NCBI RefSeq assembly: GCF_036346105.1
Contig: NZ_CP107811.1
Span: 1,302,001-1,366,000 of the forward strand
Direction of reading: 5' to 3'
Length of the DNA stretch: 64,000 bases
From: Streptomyces sp. NBC_00539
GTDB taxonomy: Bacteria; Actinomycetota; Actinomycetes; Streptomycetales; Streptomycetaceae
Of the stretch, positions 24,139 to 33,154 are shown piece after piece. Position 1 is the first letter of the stretch. Each line of letters begins with the position of its first letter. Position numbers and translations under genes: made by a program. The notes under the pieces were generated by a model. It ran no database searches. It was not told where the DNA came from and saw nothing but the letters and a program-made list of their open reading frames with translations.

Positions 24139-24196
24139 CCGTCCCTTCCGGATCTTGCCTGACCCGCGCCGTCCGGCAAGATCCGGTAGAGACGGC
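24138..24196. terminator. Long bidirectional hairpin between ABC-F and SDR genes
   Basis: A perfect 12-bp inverted repeat (CCGGATCTTGCC at 24148-24159, GGCAAGATCCGG at 24175-24186) extends outward with two mismatches to about 22 bp, starting within the ABC-F stop codon. The loop is 15 nt. It should terminate both convergent genes. Confidence 0.8.
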
Positions 24197-24207
24197 CCAG
24201 CCGTCCC

Positions 24208-24981
24208 CTAGAGGCCGTCCGGGGCCCGCCGGGTGCGGGCCATCCGGCGCGCCACGAAGTCCCGCGGGAGGTGTCGGGCCGCGAGGACGTACGCCTGGTA
24301 GCGGCGGCTGGTGATGCTGACGGGGCGGCGCCTCGCCAGGTCCCTGAGGGCCTTGGCCACCACCGCTCCGGGCTCCAGCCACACCGCGTCGCGCAGGGCG
24401 CTGACGTCCATCCCGGCGCGCTCCTGGAACTCGGTGCGGGTGAAGCCCGGTACCACCGCAAGCACGCGCACCCCGTACGGCTCCATGTCGATCCGCAGGG
24501 ATTCGCTGAACGCGGTGATCCAGGCCTTGGCGGCCCCGTAGGTCCCGGTCGGCAGGGCTCCCGCGACCGACGAGACGTTGATCACCGCGCCGCGGCGGCG
24601 CTCGCGCAGACCGGGCAGCGCCGCGTGGGTCAGCCGCAGCGGGACCTTGACCAGCAGGTCGAGCATCCGCTCCTCGTCTTCGACGGGGCTGTACGGGAAG
24701 GGGGCGGGCAGGCCGAAGCCCGCGTTGTTGACCAGCACGTCGACGGGCCGGGCCCGGTCGGCGAGCCGCTCGGCCACCTTCTCGCATGCGGCGGGGTCGA
24801 GCAGGTCCGCGGGCAGCACCTCGCAGGACGTCCCGTACGTGCGGCGGAGCTCCTCGGCGACGGCGGTGAGCCGGTCCTCGTCCCGGGCGACGAGGACGAG
24901 GTCGCAGCCCTTGGCGGCGAGGCCCCGCGCGAAGGCCGCGCCGAGGCCGGAACTGGCGCCGGTGATCAGGGCGGTGGTCAC
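24208..24981 (-). CDS. Short-chain dehydrogenase/reductase
   Basis: The product is 257 residues, a classical SDR. It has the cofactor motif TGASSGLGAAFARGLA at the N-terminus, the structural NNAG (VLVNNAGFGL), the catalytic Ser in VINVSSVAG, and the YxxxK pair in YGAAKAW. The Arg shortly after the first beta strand (VARDEDRL) suggests NADP(H) preference. It resembles DltE/YqjQ-type short-chain oxidoreductases; the substrate is unknown. A basic C-terminal 25 residues might associate with the membrane. Transcription is separate from the membrane-protein gene upstream (49-nt gap), although co-transcription is possible. Confidence 0.88.
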   Translation of the reverse strand: MTTALITGASSGLGAAFARGLAAKGCDLVLVARDEDRLTAVAEELRRTYGTSCEVLPADLLDPAACEKVAERLADRARPVDVLVNNAGFGLPAPFPYSPVEDEERMLDLLVKVPLRLTHAALPGLRERRRGAVINVSSVAGALPTGTYGAAKAWITAFSESLRIDMEPYGVRVLAVVPGFTRTEFQERAGMDVSALRDAVWLEPGAVVAKALRDLARRRPVSITSRRYQAYVLAARHLPRDFVARRMARTRRAPDGL

Positions 24982-25030
24982 GTGCGTGTCACTCCTACGG
25001 TGTGGGGTCCCGGGTTCCGCCGGCGCGGCT

Positions 25031-26224
25031 TCACGCCGGCTGCGGCGTGAAGGACGTGGTCGCGGGCGACGCGTACGCCTGCGCGACGTGCACCAGGAAG
25101 CGGGCCTCCTCGTCCAGGTCGCCGCCTTCCGCGGAGGTCTGGACGGCGGCGGGCAGCTCCAGGGCCGAGGCCTCCCCCGACTGCTGTCCGGGCAGCCCGG
25201 CCAGCTTCGCCTGCCGGGCCTCCTTGAGCAGGCAGGCCAGCGCGGCCGCGGACCTCCGCTGCTCGGGCACCCCGCTGCCGGCGACGTGGCTGCGCGCGAG
25301 CTCCGCGAGGCCCGGGGCCACGTACTCCCCCAGGATCAAGATCGCGTCACGCGTCTCGATGACCTTGCGGTAGACCAGCAGGTTGCGCGGCAGTGGCGGC
25401 CAGATCAGCTCGGCGACCCGTCCCGCCCGCGGCTTCGACAGGACGACGTGCGGTACGGCCTGCACCAGGTCCCGCCACAGCGGCCACAGCCGCCACGCGG
25501 TGGCGATGTCGGCCGTCGTGCGGCGCAGCGTGAAGAGGGTCGGGACGACGATGGCGGCGGCCCGAAGCAGTCCGTGCAGGTTCATCATCAGGGGCAGGGC
25601 GGGCATGGCCCAGGTGCTGCCGAACAAAGCCTTGAGCAGGTACACGAACCAGAACACCCAGGCGAGGGCCGTGCCGAGGCCGAACAGCCGCAGCCCGAAG
25701 GCCAGTCCGCGGCTTTCGGTGCGGCGGCTGTAGCGGGCGCACACGTACACGCAGGTGGTGTTGGCGACGAGGTGCGCCGAGATCAGCACCAGCCAGTAGG
25801 CGAGCGAGGGGACCGGGTCCCCGACGGGCGGGATGGTGTGCGTCCCGTGTCCGGGCGCGAGGAAGTCGAGCGCGATCAGCGTGCCCAGCCAGATCACCGT
25901 GCCGGTCCAGGAGGCCAGTTGGAGGCTGCGGCCCCGGGTGGCGGCGGCCACGAAGTAGACCACGGCGCCGGCCGACAGGACGCCGATGAGGTTGCGGACC
26001 AATCCGATCGCGTGCGCGTAGTCGGCGTCCCGGCTCGTGGCGTAGGCGACGACGTCGGGCAGGTTCAGGGTCATCGCGGCCGCGGCGGTCGCGACGGCGA
26101 GCCACAGACCGCGCTGTTGCGGGGAGCGCAGGGCGCCCGGTGCGCGCAGCAGGACGGCGATCCCCAGGACCACCACGCTGGGAACGGCGAGCCAGTCGCC
26201 GAAGGCCGTCAGGTCAGCTGCCAT
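25031..26224 (-). CDS. MAB_1171c-type membrane protein (DUF6545-like C-terminus)
   Basis: The product is 397 residues. Residues 1-235 contain about seven hydrophobic segments. Residues 240-397 are soluble and hold the RRTTADIATAWRLWPLWRDL and YRKVIETRDAIL stretches I associate with DUF6545 proteins. Such proteins are called putative transporters without biochemical support. The start overlaps by 11 bp the stop of the ImmA/IrrE-type protease gene, so the two are co-expressed. This pairing recurs in actinobacteria and may be a signalling module in which the protease responds to, or processes, a partner of the membrane protein. Confidence 0.8.
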   Translation of the reverse strand: MAADLTAFGDWLAVPSVVVLGIAVLLRAPGALRSPQQRGLWLAVATAAAAMTLNLPDVVAYATSRDADYAHAIGLVRNLIGVLSAGAVVYFVAAATRGRSLQLASWTGTVIWLGTLIALDFLAPGHGTHTIPPVGDPVPSLAYWLVLISAHLVANTTCVYVCARYSRRTESRGLAFGLRLFGLGTALAWVFWFVYLLKALFGSTWAMPALPLMMNLHGLLRAAAIVVPTLFTLRRTTADIATAWRLWPLWRDLVQAVPHVVLSKPRAGRVAELIWPPLPRNLLVYRKVIETRDAILILGEYVAPGLAELARSHVAGSGVPEQRRSAAALACLLKEARQAKLAGLPGQQSGEASALELPAAVQTSAEGGDLDEEARFLVHVAQAYASPATTSFTPQPA

Positions 26225-26717
26225 CGCGCACGCCCCGTCCGTACCCCATGGCGGACTCCAGGCGGGCGAGGGCGCCGCGGGGCGCGGTCCGCGACGGGGG
26301 GCCGTTGCCGGCGGTCCGCGTGCGGATCATGCTCGCGAGCATCTCCGCCTCCTGCTCCTGGCGGGTGGTGTAGTTGGTGCGCCCGAGGACCACGGGGGCC
26401 TCGCCGTCGGTCTCCTCGCCCTCCAGCGAGTGGTGGCCGAACAGGATGTGGCCGATCTCGTGGAGCACGATGTGCTCGCGGTGCAGCGGAGTGGTCTGGG
26501 CCTCGTAGAAGACGTAGTCCACGCCGGCCGTGCCGACCCACAGCCCGCAGACTCCGGATTCGGCGGCTTCCTTGGGCAGCGGGTGCAGCCGGATGGGGCG
26601 TCCGCGCTGTTCGGCGATGTCCGTGCAGAGGTTCTCGAGCGAGAACGGGCGGCTCAGGTCCAGATGGCCGAGAATCGTCTCGCACCGTTTCCGCAGGTTG
26701 AGATTCCGATAGGGCAT
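26214..26717 (-). CDS. ImmA/IrrE family metallo-endopeptidase
   Basis: The product is 167 residues with the zinc site HEIGH at residues 86-90 (IVLHEIGHILFGH). The rest of the ImmA/IrrE fold fits, including an N-terminal helical lead and a distal Glu-rich EEGEETDGE loop. Family members cleave repressors or other regulators; no XRE repressor lies in this pair, so the substrate is elsewhere or is the linked membrane protein. The ATG at 26717 has AGAGGG five nt upstream. An upstream in-frame start (MPTHAAYRRC) lacks a good site. It overlaps the membrane-protein gene by 11 bp. Confidence 0.85.
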   Translation of the reverse strand: MPYRNLNLRKRCETILGHLDLSRPFSLENLCTDIAEQRGRPIRLHPLPKEAAESGVCGLWVGTAGVDYVFYEAQTTPLHREHIVLHEIGHILFGHHSLEGEETDGEAPVVLGRTNYTTRQEQEAEMLASMIRTRTAGNGPPSRTAPRGALARLESAMGYGRGVRDGS

Positions 26718-26964
26718 GTGTTCCCTCTTCGGACCCTTTCTCGGGCAGCGTCGATAGGCGGCGTGCGTGGGCATGGGCGTTACATCCTGTGCCTTGAGGC
26801 GGCCCCGGGAGTGCGGTCCCTGAGGGGAATGCGGAAGCCCGTCCGCGTCAGGACGAACGGGCGTTCCACCCATGCCTACAGATCATGTACGGGAGTTGGC
26901 AAGACGGTGAGCCCAGGTGGGGAACCTATTCGGCCAACCCGTACGTGTTCGCGCGCGGGGGCCG

Positions 26965-29433
26965 CTACCGCTTGCGGCGCTCCTCCTTGCCGGTGAGGCC
27001 GGCCCGGCGCAGGGCGTCGGCCATCGCGCTGTTGGCGGGGGCCGGCGCGTTGCCGCCGCCCTGGCCGCCGCTGCGGTTCTGCGCCCCGGCCCGGCCCTGC
27101 CCGCCCTGGGCGCCCTGACCACGCTGACCGCCTTGCCCGCCCTGGCCGCGCGCGCCACCCTGGCCGCCCTGGCCACGCTGCTGCGGCGGGCGGCCGCCGC
27201 CGCGCCGCTCCTCGCGCTGCCTCGGGGCGCCCGGCGCGCGCTCGCCCGTCGCCTCGTCGTCGATCCGCAGGGTCAGGGAGATCCGCTTGCGCGGGATGTC
27301 CACCTCCAGGACCTTCACGCGCACGATGTCGCCGGGCTTGACCACGTCCCGCGGGTCCTTGACGAAGGTCTTCGACAGGGCCGAGACGTGCGCGAGGCCG
27401 TCCTGGTGGACGCCGATGTCGATGAAGGCGCCGAAGGCCGCCACATTGGTGACCACGCCTTCGAGGATCATGCCGGGGGCGAGGTCGCCGATCTTCTCCA
27501 CGCCCTCCTTGAAGGTGGCCGTCTTGAAGGCGGGGCGCGGGTCGCGGCCCGGCTTCTCCAGCTCGCGCAGGATGTCGGTGACCGTCGGCAGGCCGAAGGC
27601 CTCCGTGACGAACTGTTCCGGCCGCAGCGAGCGCAGCACGCCGCCGTTGCCGATCAGGGCCGCCACCTCGCTGCCGACGGTCTTCGCCATGCCCCGCACC
27701 ACCGGGTAGGCCTCGGGGTGCACGCTGGAGGCGTCCAGCGGGTCGTCACCGCCGCGGATGCGCAGGAAGCCGGCGCACTGCTCGTACGCCTTGGGGCCGA
27801 GCCGGGCGACGTCCTTGAGCCCCTTGCGGCTGCGGAAGGGGCCGTTGGCGTCGCGGTGGGCCACGATGTTCTCGGCGAGCCCGCCGCTGATGCCCGACAC
27901 CCGCGAAAGCAGCGGTGCGGAAGCGGTGTTGACGTCGACGCCGACGCCGTTCACGCAGTCCTCGACGACCGCGTCCAGCGAGCGGGAGAGCTTCACCTCG
28001 GACAGGTCGTGCTGGTACTGGCCGACCCCGATGGACTTGGGGTCGATCTTCACCAGTTCGGCGAGCGGGTCCTGGAGGCGGCGGGCGATGGAGACGGCGC
28101 CGCGCAACGAGACGTCCATGCCCGGCAGTTCCTGCGACGCGAAGGCGGAGGCCGAGTACACGGAGGCGCCCGCCTCCGAGACCATCACCTTGGTCAGTCC
28201 GAGCTCCGGATGGCGGGAGATGAGGTCACCGGCGAGCTTGTCCGTCTCGCGGGAGGCGGTGCCGTTGCCGATCGCGACGAGTTCGACCGCGTGTTCCGCC
28301 GCCAGCCGGGCCAGCTTGGCCAGGGACTCGTCCCACTTGTTGGCGGGCACGTGCGGGTAGATCACATCGGTGGCCACGACCTTGCCCGTGGCGTCGACCA
28401 CGGCGACCTTGACTCCGGTGCGGAAGCCCGGGTCCAGGCCGAGGGTGGCGCGGGTGCCGGCCGGGGCGGCGAGGAGCAGGTCGCGGAGGTTGGCCGCGAA
28501 GACGCGGACGGCCTCGTCCTCGGCGGCGGCGCGCAGCCGGGTCCGCAGGTCGATCCCGAGGTGCACCTGGATCTTCGTGCGCCAGGCCCAGCGGACGGTG
28601 TCGGCGAGCCACTTGTCGCCGGGCCGGCTGTGCTCCGAGGGGGCCGCAACCCCGAAGCGGCGGGCGATCATGCCCTCGTAGGTGGACGGGCCGGGCGTCT
28701 CGCCCGGCTCTTCCGGCTCCAGGTCGAGGACGAGCACGTCCTCCTTCTCGCCGCGGAGCATGGCGAGGACGCGGTGCGAGGGCAGCGCGGTGAAGGGCTC
28801 GGCGAAGTCGAAGTAGTCGGCGAACTTGGCGCCCGCCTCCTCCTTGCCCTCGCGCACCTTGGAGACGAGCCGGCCGCGGGTCCACATCCGCTCGCGCAAC
28901 TCGCCGATCAGGTCGGCGTCCTCGGCGAACTTCTCGGTGAGGATGGCGCGGGCACCCTCCAGGGCGGCCGCCGCGTCGGTGACGCCCTTGTCGGGGTCCA
29001 CGAACGCGGCCGCGGCGGTGGACGGGTCCGTCGAGGGGTCGGCGAGCAGGCCCTCGGCGAGCGCTTCGAGGCCCGCCTCCCGGGCGATCTGCGCCTTGGT
29101 GCGCCGCTTGGGCTTGAACGGCAGGTAGATGTCCTCCAGCCGGGCCTTGGTGTCGGCGGCCAGGATCCGGGCCTCCAGCTCCGCGTCGAGCTTGCCCTGT
29201 TCGCGCACGGAGTCGAGGATCGCCGCCCGCCGGTCCTCCAGCTCGCGCAGGTAGCGCAGCCGCTCCTCCAGGGAGCGCAGCTGGGCGTCGTCGAGCATCT
29301 CGGTCGCTTCCTTGCGGTAGCGAGCGATGAACGGCACGGTGGAGCCGCCGTCGAGCAGCTCGACGGCGGCCTTCACCTGCCGCTCCCGTACGCCGAGCTC
29401 CTCGGCGATCCTGCCTTCGATGGACATCGTCAC
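26965..29433 (-). CDS. tex: Tex family RNA-binding transcription accessory protein
   Basis: The product is 822 residues. In order: Tex N-terminal helical domain (from MTMSIEGRIAEELGV), a YqgF/RNase H-like domain (TLGLDPGFRTGVKVAVVD), helix-hairpin-helix motifs (NTASAPLLSRVSGISGGLA) and an S1 RNA-binding domain (GMILEGVVTNVAAFGAFIDI). A disordered Gly/Gln/Arg-rich segment (about residues 745-800) follows, then a short conserved tail (SAMADALRRAGLTGKEERR). Tex binds nucleic acids and affects transcription termination and toxin or stress gene expression in other bacteria. GTG 29433 is chosen because AGG lies 8 nt upstream; an ATG two codons in is possible. The Gly/Gln-rich region is unusual compared with E. 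coli YhgF. Confidence 0.95.
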   Translation of the reverse strand: MTMSIEGRIAEELGVRERQVKAAVELLDGGSTVPFIARYRKEATEMLDDAQLRSLEERLRYLRELEDRRAAILDSVREQGKLDAELEARILAADTKARLEDIYLPFKPKRRTKAQIAREAGLEALAEGLLADPSTDPSTAAAAFVDPDKGVTDAAAALEGARAILTEKFAEDADLIGELRERMWTRGRLVSKVREGKEEAGAKFADYFDFAEPFTALPSHRVLAMLRGEKEDVLVLDLEPEEPGETPGPSTYEGMIARRFGVAAPSEHSRPGDKWLADTVRWAWRTKIQVHLGIDLRTRLRAAAEDEAVRVFAANLRDLLLAAPAGTRATLGLDPGFRTGVKVAVVDATGKVVATDVIYPHVPANKWDESLAKLARLAAEHAVELVAIGNGTASRETDKLAGDLISRHPELGLTKVMVSEAGASVYSASAFASQELPGMDVSLRGAVSIARRLQDPLAELVKIDPKSIGVGQYQHDLSEVKLSRSLDAVVEDCVNGVGVDVNTASAPLLSRVSGISGGLAENIVAHRDANGPFRSRKGLKDVARLGPKAYEQCAGFLRIRGGDDPLDASSVHPEAYPVVRGMAKTVGSEVAALIGNGGVLRSLRPEQFVTEAFGLPTVTDILRELEKPGRDPRPAFKTATFKEGVEKIGDLAPGMILEGVVTNVAAFGAFIDIGVHQDGLAHVSALSKTFVKDPRDVVKPGDIVRVKVLEVDIPRKRISLTLRIDDEATGERAPGAPRQREERRGGGRPPQQRGQGGQGGARGQGGQGGQRGQGAQGGQGRAGAQNRSGGQGGGNAPAPANSAMADALRRAGLTGKEERRKR

Positions 29434-29528
29434 GGTGCGGTCCTGCCTGCCTTCGTACGTGTGCATGGGATGCGTGGAAGGCTGCCAATTGTGGCAGGTG
29501 GCGGTGACGGACGCCCGAAAGACCCGGC

Positions 29529-30392
29529 TCAGGCCCTGCCGAAGAGGTCCTTCGGGAAGGCTCCGGCGCCGATGGCCTTCGCGACGAGCGCGCCGCCGAG
29601 TTCGGCGAGGCGGGCCAGGCCGTCCGCGCCGAGGTGCTCGTAGGGAGCGGCGTCGAGGCGGTCGGTGTCCGCCTCCAGCTGCTCGCGTACGGCGGCGCCT
29701 TCCTCGGTGAGGTCGCCGGCCGCGTCCAGGATGCCCCGCTCGCGCAGCCGGTCGGTGGCGGCGTCGAGGTCGGACTGCTCCCAGCCGCGGATCGACTTGA
29801 TCCACTCGGGGGTCATGCCGCGGCCGGTGGCGGTGTGGCTGAGCAGGGCCTCCAGCGGGTCGAGTTCCGCGAGGAGGAGGGCGGCGAGGTGACCGTCGCC
29901 GCGGTGCTCGCGCAGCAGGGTGGTGGCGTGCCACAGCCGCAGGTGCGGCTCCTCGGGCACGGGCAGGTCCGCGTGGGCGGCGTAGAGGGTGCGGCCGTGG
30001 CGGGTGCAGGCCTCGGTGGCCCGCATGGCGAGGCCGGCGGCTTCGGCGACCTCGGGCGAGGCGATCGTCTCGTCGCCGAGGAGGCGGCGCAGCGTGCTGT
30101 CGGCGGCGCGCAGCCGGGCGGCGAGCGCCTGCTCGGGCGAGGCGGTCTCCCAGACCGCGGGCAGGTGCCGGGCTATCAGGTCGTGGCGGTAGTTGTAGAA
30201 CGTGGCGGTCACCACCCCGGCGCCGACGGCCCCCATGGCGGCGGAGCGGGAGGCGAGGTTCACGGCGGCGCGGTCCGTGACGCCGAGGGCGGCGAACTCC
30301 TTGCCGAGGTCGGGCGAGAAGTAGATGGTGGCGTGCAGCGGGTTGATCGCTGCGTGCCAGCAGTGGCGGGCGGCGCGCGGGGGAAGAGTCAT
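29529..30392 (-). CDS. SCO6745 family protein
   Basis: The product is 287 residues, all helical, with no membrane segment. It matches the SCO6745 family as I remember it: conserved RHCWHAAINPLHATIYFSPD N-terminus, a central LRLWHATTLLREHRGDGHLA and a C-terminal winged-helix-like region (LDAATDRLRERGILDAAGDL). Its function is unknown. The C-terminal part resembles a MarR-type wing without an obvious recognition helix, so DNA binding is uncertain. TAATCT lies 7 nt upstream of the ATG, pointing to a leaderless transcript. It stands alone, upstream of tex by 95 nt. Confidence 0.85.
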   Translation of the reverse strand: MTLPPRAARHCWHAAINPLHATIYFSPDLGKEFAALGVTDRAAVNLASRSAAMGAVGAGVVTATFYNYRHDLIARHLPAVWETASPEQALAARLRAADSTLRRLLGDETIASPEVAEAAGLAMRATEACTRHGRTLYAAHADLPVPEEPHLRLWHATTLLREHRGDGHLAALLLAELDPLEALLSHTATGRGMTPEWIKSIRGWEQSDLDAATDRLRERGILDAAGDLTEEGAAVREQLEADTDRLDAAPYEHLGADGLARLAELGGALVAKAIGAGAFPKDLFGRA

Positions 30393-30399
30393 GCGGAGC

Positions 30400-30405
30400 A
30401 GATTA
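30400..30405 (-). promoter_or_regulatory. Probable -10 (TAATCT) of a leaderless promoter
   Basis: On the minus strand TAATCT is followed by GCTCCGC and then the ATG at 30392. There is no Shine-Dalgarno, so the transcript likely starts at the initiator codon. Confidence 0.5.
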
Positions 30406-30653
30406 CCGACTGCTTAGTATGCGGACCAGACACGATCCCGCCCCCTCCCGCGGGAACCCGCCGTTTCCGGCCGATCTTCGCCCACCCGAGGGCGCGACCG
30501 CGGCTGTTCGCGGCGCTGCGCCCCGGCCCGTGACGGCCGAATGGCGATCATGTGACAGAAGGCGCCATGGACATGACGCAGGCGTCGCGCGTGAATACGG
30601 TCGGAACACGCATCCGCGAACGGAACTGTCTCCCCTACCCCTTGGAGCTATTC

Positions 30654-32156
30654 GTGCACCGCAAAGTCATCGCCCCGAGCGTGCTCGCCGCTTCCCTGCT
30701 GCTGGTGATCCCGGCGTCGGCGGCCGGTTCCGTCCCGGGCGCCCCGGGCGTGGGCGACTCCTATTACCCGGCCAGCGGCAACGGCGGATACGACGTCTCC
30801 CACTACGACCTGCGCCTCAAGTACGACCCGAAGACGGACCTCCTGGAGGGCACCGCCACCCTCCTGGCCACCGTCACGCAGGACCTGTCCCGCTTCGACC
30901 TGGACTTCGGACTCAAGGTCAGCGAGATCCGGGTGAACGGCGCGAAGGCGAAGTTCGCGACCTCCGGCGCCCACGAGCTGGAAGTGACCCCGGCGCAGGC
31001 GCTGGAGAAGGGCAAGCAGGCCTCGGTCGTCGTCAAGTACGCGGGCAAGCCCTCGGAGTTCAAGATCGACGGCTGGTCGGCCTGGCAGCGCACCCCGGAC
31101 GGCGGGGTCGCGGCCCAGGAGCCCGATTCGGCCGTCTGGTGGTTCCCGAGCAACGACCACCCGCTCGACAAGGCCACCTTCGACATCTCGGTCAGCGTCC
31201 CCGACGGCACCCAGGCGATCAGCAACGGCGTGCTCCAGTCGCAGACTTCGAAGCTCGGCTGGACCCGCTACAACTGGCGCTCGAACAAGCCGCAGGCCAC
31301 GTACCTCGCCACCCTCGCCGTCGGCAAGTTCGACATCACCACCGGCAAGACCGCGAACGGGCTGCCCATCCTCAACGCGTACAGCAAGGACCTGGGCGAC
31401 AACGCGGGCGCGGCGCGCGCGAGCGTGGAGCGGACCGGCGAGGTCGCGGAGTGGCTGGAGGGCGTCTTCGGCCCCTACCCCTTCAACGCCCTGGGCGGGT
31501 ACGTGCCGAACGTGCCGTCCGGCTTCGCCCTGGAGACCCAGAGCCGGCCGTTCTACAGCCCGCGCCAGTTCGCCAACGGCGCGAACGTGTCGGTGGTCGT
31601 CCACGAGCTGGCCCACCAGTGGTACGGCGACAGCGTGTCCGTCGACAACTGGAAGGACATCTGGATCAACGAGGGGTTCGCCCGCTACAGCCAGTGGCTG
31701 TGGTCGGAGAAGGAGGGCGAGGGCACGGCGCAGGAGCTCGCCGAATGGACGTACCGGAACTACCCGACGGACGACCCGTTCTGGCAGGTCAAGCCGGGCG
31801 ACCCGGGCGCGGACAACCAGTTCCACGGCGCCGTGTACGACCGGGGCGCCATCGCCCTCCAGGCCCTGCGCAACGAGATCGGCGACGAGAAGTTCTTCAC
31901 GATCCTCAAGGGCTGGCCGACCGAGCACGCCTACGGCAACGCCAAGGTCGGGGACTTCGTGCGGTACGCGGAGAAGGTCTCCGGCAAGCCGCTGGCCCAG
32001 CTCTTCGACACCTGGCTCTACACCCCGGGCAAGCCCGCCTTCGCCCCGCCGGCCGGATCGCCGGCCGCCCGGTCCTCGAAGGCCCCCGCCGCCGAGCCGG
32101 TGGAGCCGAAGTCCTGGAAGAAGATCGCAGCGACGAACTCGGTCCACGAGCACTGA
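30654..32156 (+). CDS. Secreted M1 family metallopeptidase
   Basis: The product is 500 residues starting at GTG 30654, which has GGAG six nt upstream. Earlier in-frame codons lack a site and would bury the signal peptide. The signal peptide is about residues 1-24 (MHRKVIAPSVLAASLLLVIP then ASA-A). The gluzincin zinc site is HELAHQW (His317, Glu318, His321) with the third ligand in WINEGFA (Glu340). The exopeptidase GxMEN-type loop appears as SGFALETQS, so the classical GAMEN is altered. The ERAP1-like C-terminal domain is absent, giving the short form common in Streptomyces. It is probably an extracellular aminopeptidase. The last 40 residues are Pro/Ala/Lys-rich. Confidence 0.92.
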   Translation: MHRKVIAPSVLAASLLLVIPASAAGSVPGAPGVGDSYYPASGNGGYDVSHYDLRLKYDPKTDLLEGTATLLATVTQDLSRFDLDFGLKVSEIRVNGAKAKFATSGAHELEVTPAQALEKGKQASVVVKYAGKPSEFKIDGWSAWQRTPDGGVAAQEPDSAVWWFPSNDHPLDKATFDISVSVPDGTQAISNGVLQSQTSKLGWTRYNWRSNKPQATYLATLAVGKFDITTGKTANGLPILNAYSKDLGDNAGAARASVERTGEVAEWLEGVFGPYPFNALGGYVPNVPSGFALETQSRPFYSPRQFANGANVSVVVHELAHQWYGDSVSVDNWKDIWINEGFARYSQWLWSEKEGEGTAQELAEWTYRNYPTDDPFWQVKPGDPGADNQFHGAVYDRGAIALQALRNEIGDEKFFTILKGWPTEHAYGNAKVGDFVRYAEKVSGKPLAQLFDTWLYTPGKPAFAPPAGSPAARSSKAPAAEPVEPKSWKKIAATNSVHEH

Positions 32157-32180
32157 CGGCGCCCCCGCCGGCGCCCCGCG

Positions 32181-32208
32181 CGCCGTCGCCCCTCAGCGGG
32201 CGGCGGCG
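32181..32208. terminator. Hairpin at the junction of the peptidase and oxygenase genes
   Basis: CGCCGTCGCCC (32181-32191) pairs with GGGCGGCGGCG (32198-32208) over 11 bp with one G-U wobble. Its right arm lies in the last codons of the convergent oxygenase gene. It probably ends the peptidase transcript. Confidence 0.4.
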
Positions 32209-33080
32209 CGTTCGCGTGCCCGCGCCGCGCGGGCGACGGGCAGGTAGCGCAACCGCTCGGGCAGCAGCGGTACGAGGACCCGTACGACCGCGCTGAACCG
32301 CCGGAGCCTGCGCTCCTGCGCGGGGGTCCACTCCAGCCCGATGGCGGCCCGTGCGTCGGGCGGCATGTAGCCGACGGTGACGAAGGCCCGCAGCCGCAGG
32401 AACGCGGCCCGCAGCACCGGCCAGGTGAGCCGCAGCAGCAGCCGTACCGGCAGCGGGCCGCCCTCGGGCCGGGGCAGGGGCACGTCGGTGGCGACGAGCT
32501 CACGGGCGACCGGGGTGGGCTCGATCTCCTCGGCCAGCATCCGGCGGTAGTAGACCCAGTACTCCTCGATGGTCTGCGGCATGTCCCGGTCGTGGATGCC
32601 CAGGATCCGGCCCACCTGCAGCCACTCCCGGTACAGCTGCCGCTCCTGGGCCGGGGTGAAGCGGCGCAGCAGGTACCGGCCGGCGTACAGGTAGACCGGG
32701 AAGCCCGTGGCGTGGACCCAGGAGTAGCAGGCGGGGTCGAGGGAGTGGTAGCGGCGCCCGCGGGTGTCGGTGCCCTGGATCCCCTTGTGCAGGCGGCGCA
32801 CCCGGCGCCCCTCCTCGGCGGCCCGCTCGCCCCCGTACACCCACAGCTGGACGGAGCGCAGCGAGCGCTCGCCGCGCCCCCAGGGGTCGGTCCGGAAGAC
32901 GGAGTGCTCGTCGACGCCGGCGCCGATCGCGGGGTGGGCGACCTGCATGGTGAAGGCCGCGGGGAGCATCAGCAGCGCACGGACGTCCCCGGCGATGGTC
33001 CACAGCACACCGCCGGCCGGGGGCGGCCCGGGGTCGCGGTGGTGGGTGGGTGTCCGGGTGGCGGACTCCGTGTCGCTCAT
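32193..33080 (-). CDS. MpaB-type oxygenase (DUF2236)
   Basis: The product is 295 residues. The DUF2236 / latex-clearing-protein family features are present: an N-terminal LLMLPAAFTMQVAHPAIGAG segment with the heme-linked His, an Arg-rich middle, and YSWVHATGFPVYLYAGRYL with a second conserved His. Family members bind b-type heme and oxidise polyisoprenoids, or have unknown substrates (MpaB works on mycophenolic acid precursors). No signal peptide is visible. The basic C-terminus (RAARARERAAAR) is not conserved. The gene is divergent from the secreted sphingomyelinase across 129 nt that include a GTTACC/GGTAAC dyad. Confidence 0.85.
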   Translation of the reverse strand: MSDTESATRTPTHHRDPGPPPAGGVLWTIAGDVRALLMLPAAFTMQVAHPAIGAGVDEHSVFRTDPWGRGERSLRSVQLWVYGGERAAEEGRRVRRLHKGIQGTDTRGRRYHSLDPACYSWVHATGFPVYLYAGRYLLRRFTPAQERQLYREWLQVGRILGIHDRDMPQTIEEYWVYYRRMLAEEIEPTPVARELVATDVPLPRPEGGPLPVRLLLRLTWPVLRAAFLRLRAFVTVGYMPPDARAAIGLEWTPAQERRLRRFSAVVRVLVPLLPERLRYLPVARAARARERAAAR

Positions 33081-33138
33081 GGTTCAAGTATGCGAGTTCC
33101 ATACGGTCGCGCTGCGGACAGAAAGTCTCTGCACAGGT

Positions 33139-33154
33139 GTTACCCAGAGGTAAC
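33139..33154. promoter_or_regulatory. Inverted repeat GTTACC-N4-GGTAAC
   Basis: A perfect 6-bp dyad with a 4-nt spacer lies in the 129-nt region between the oxygenase and sphingomyelinase genes. It is suitable as an operator shared by both. It does not match the PHO-box direct-repeat pattern. Confidence 0.4.

Noticed and set aside
26917-29643. Open frame of over 900 codons on the plus strand antisense to tex
   Set aside because: It mirrors the codon structure of tex in GC-rich DNA, has Val/Gly/Arg-rich low-complexity sequence, and no ribosome-binding site or domain.
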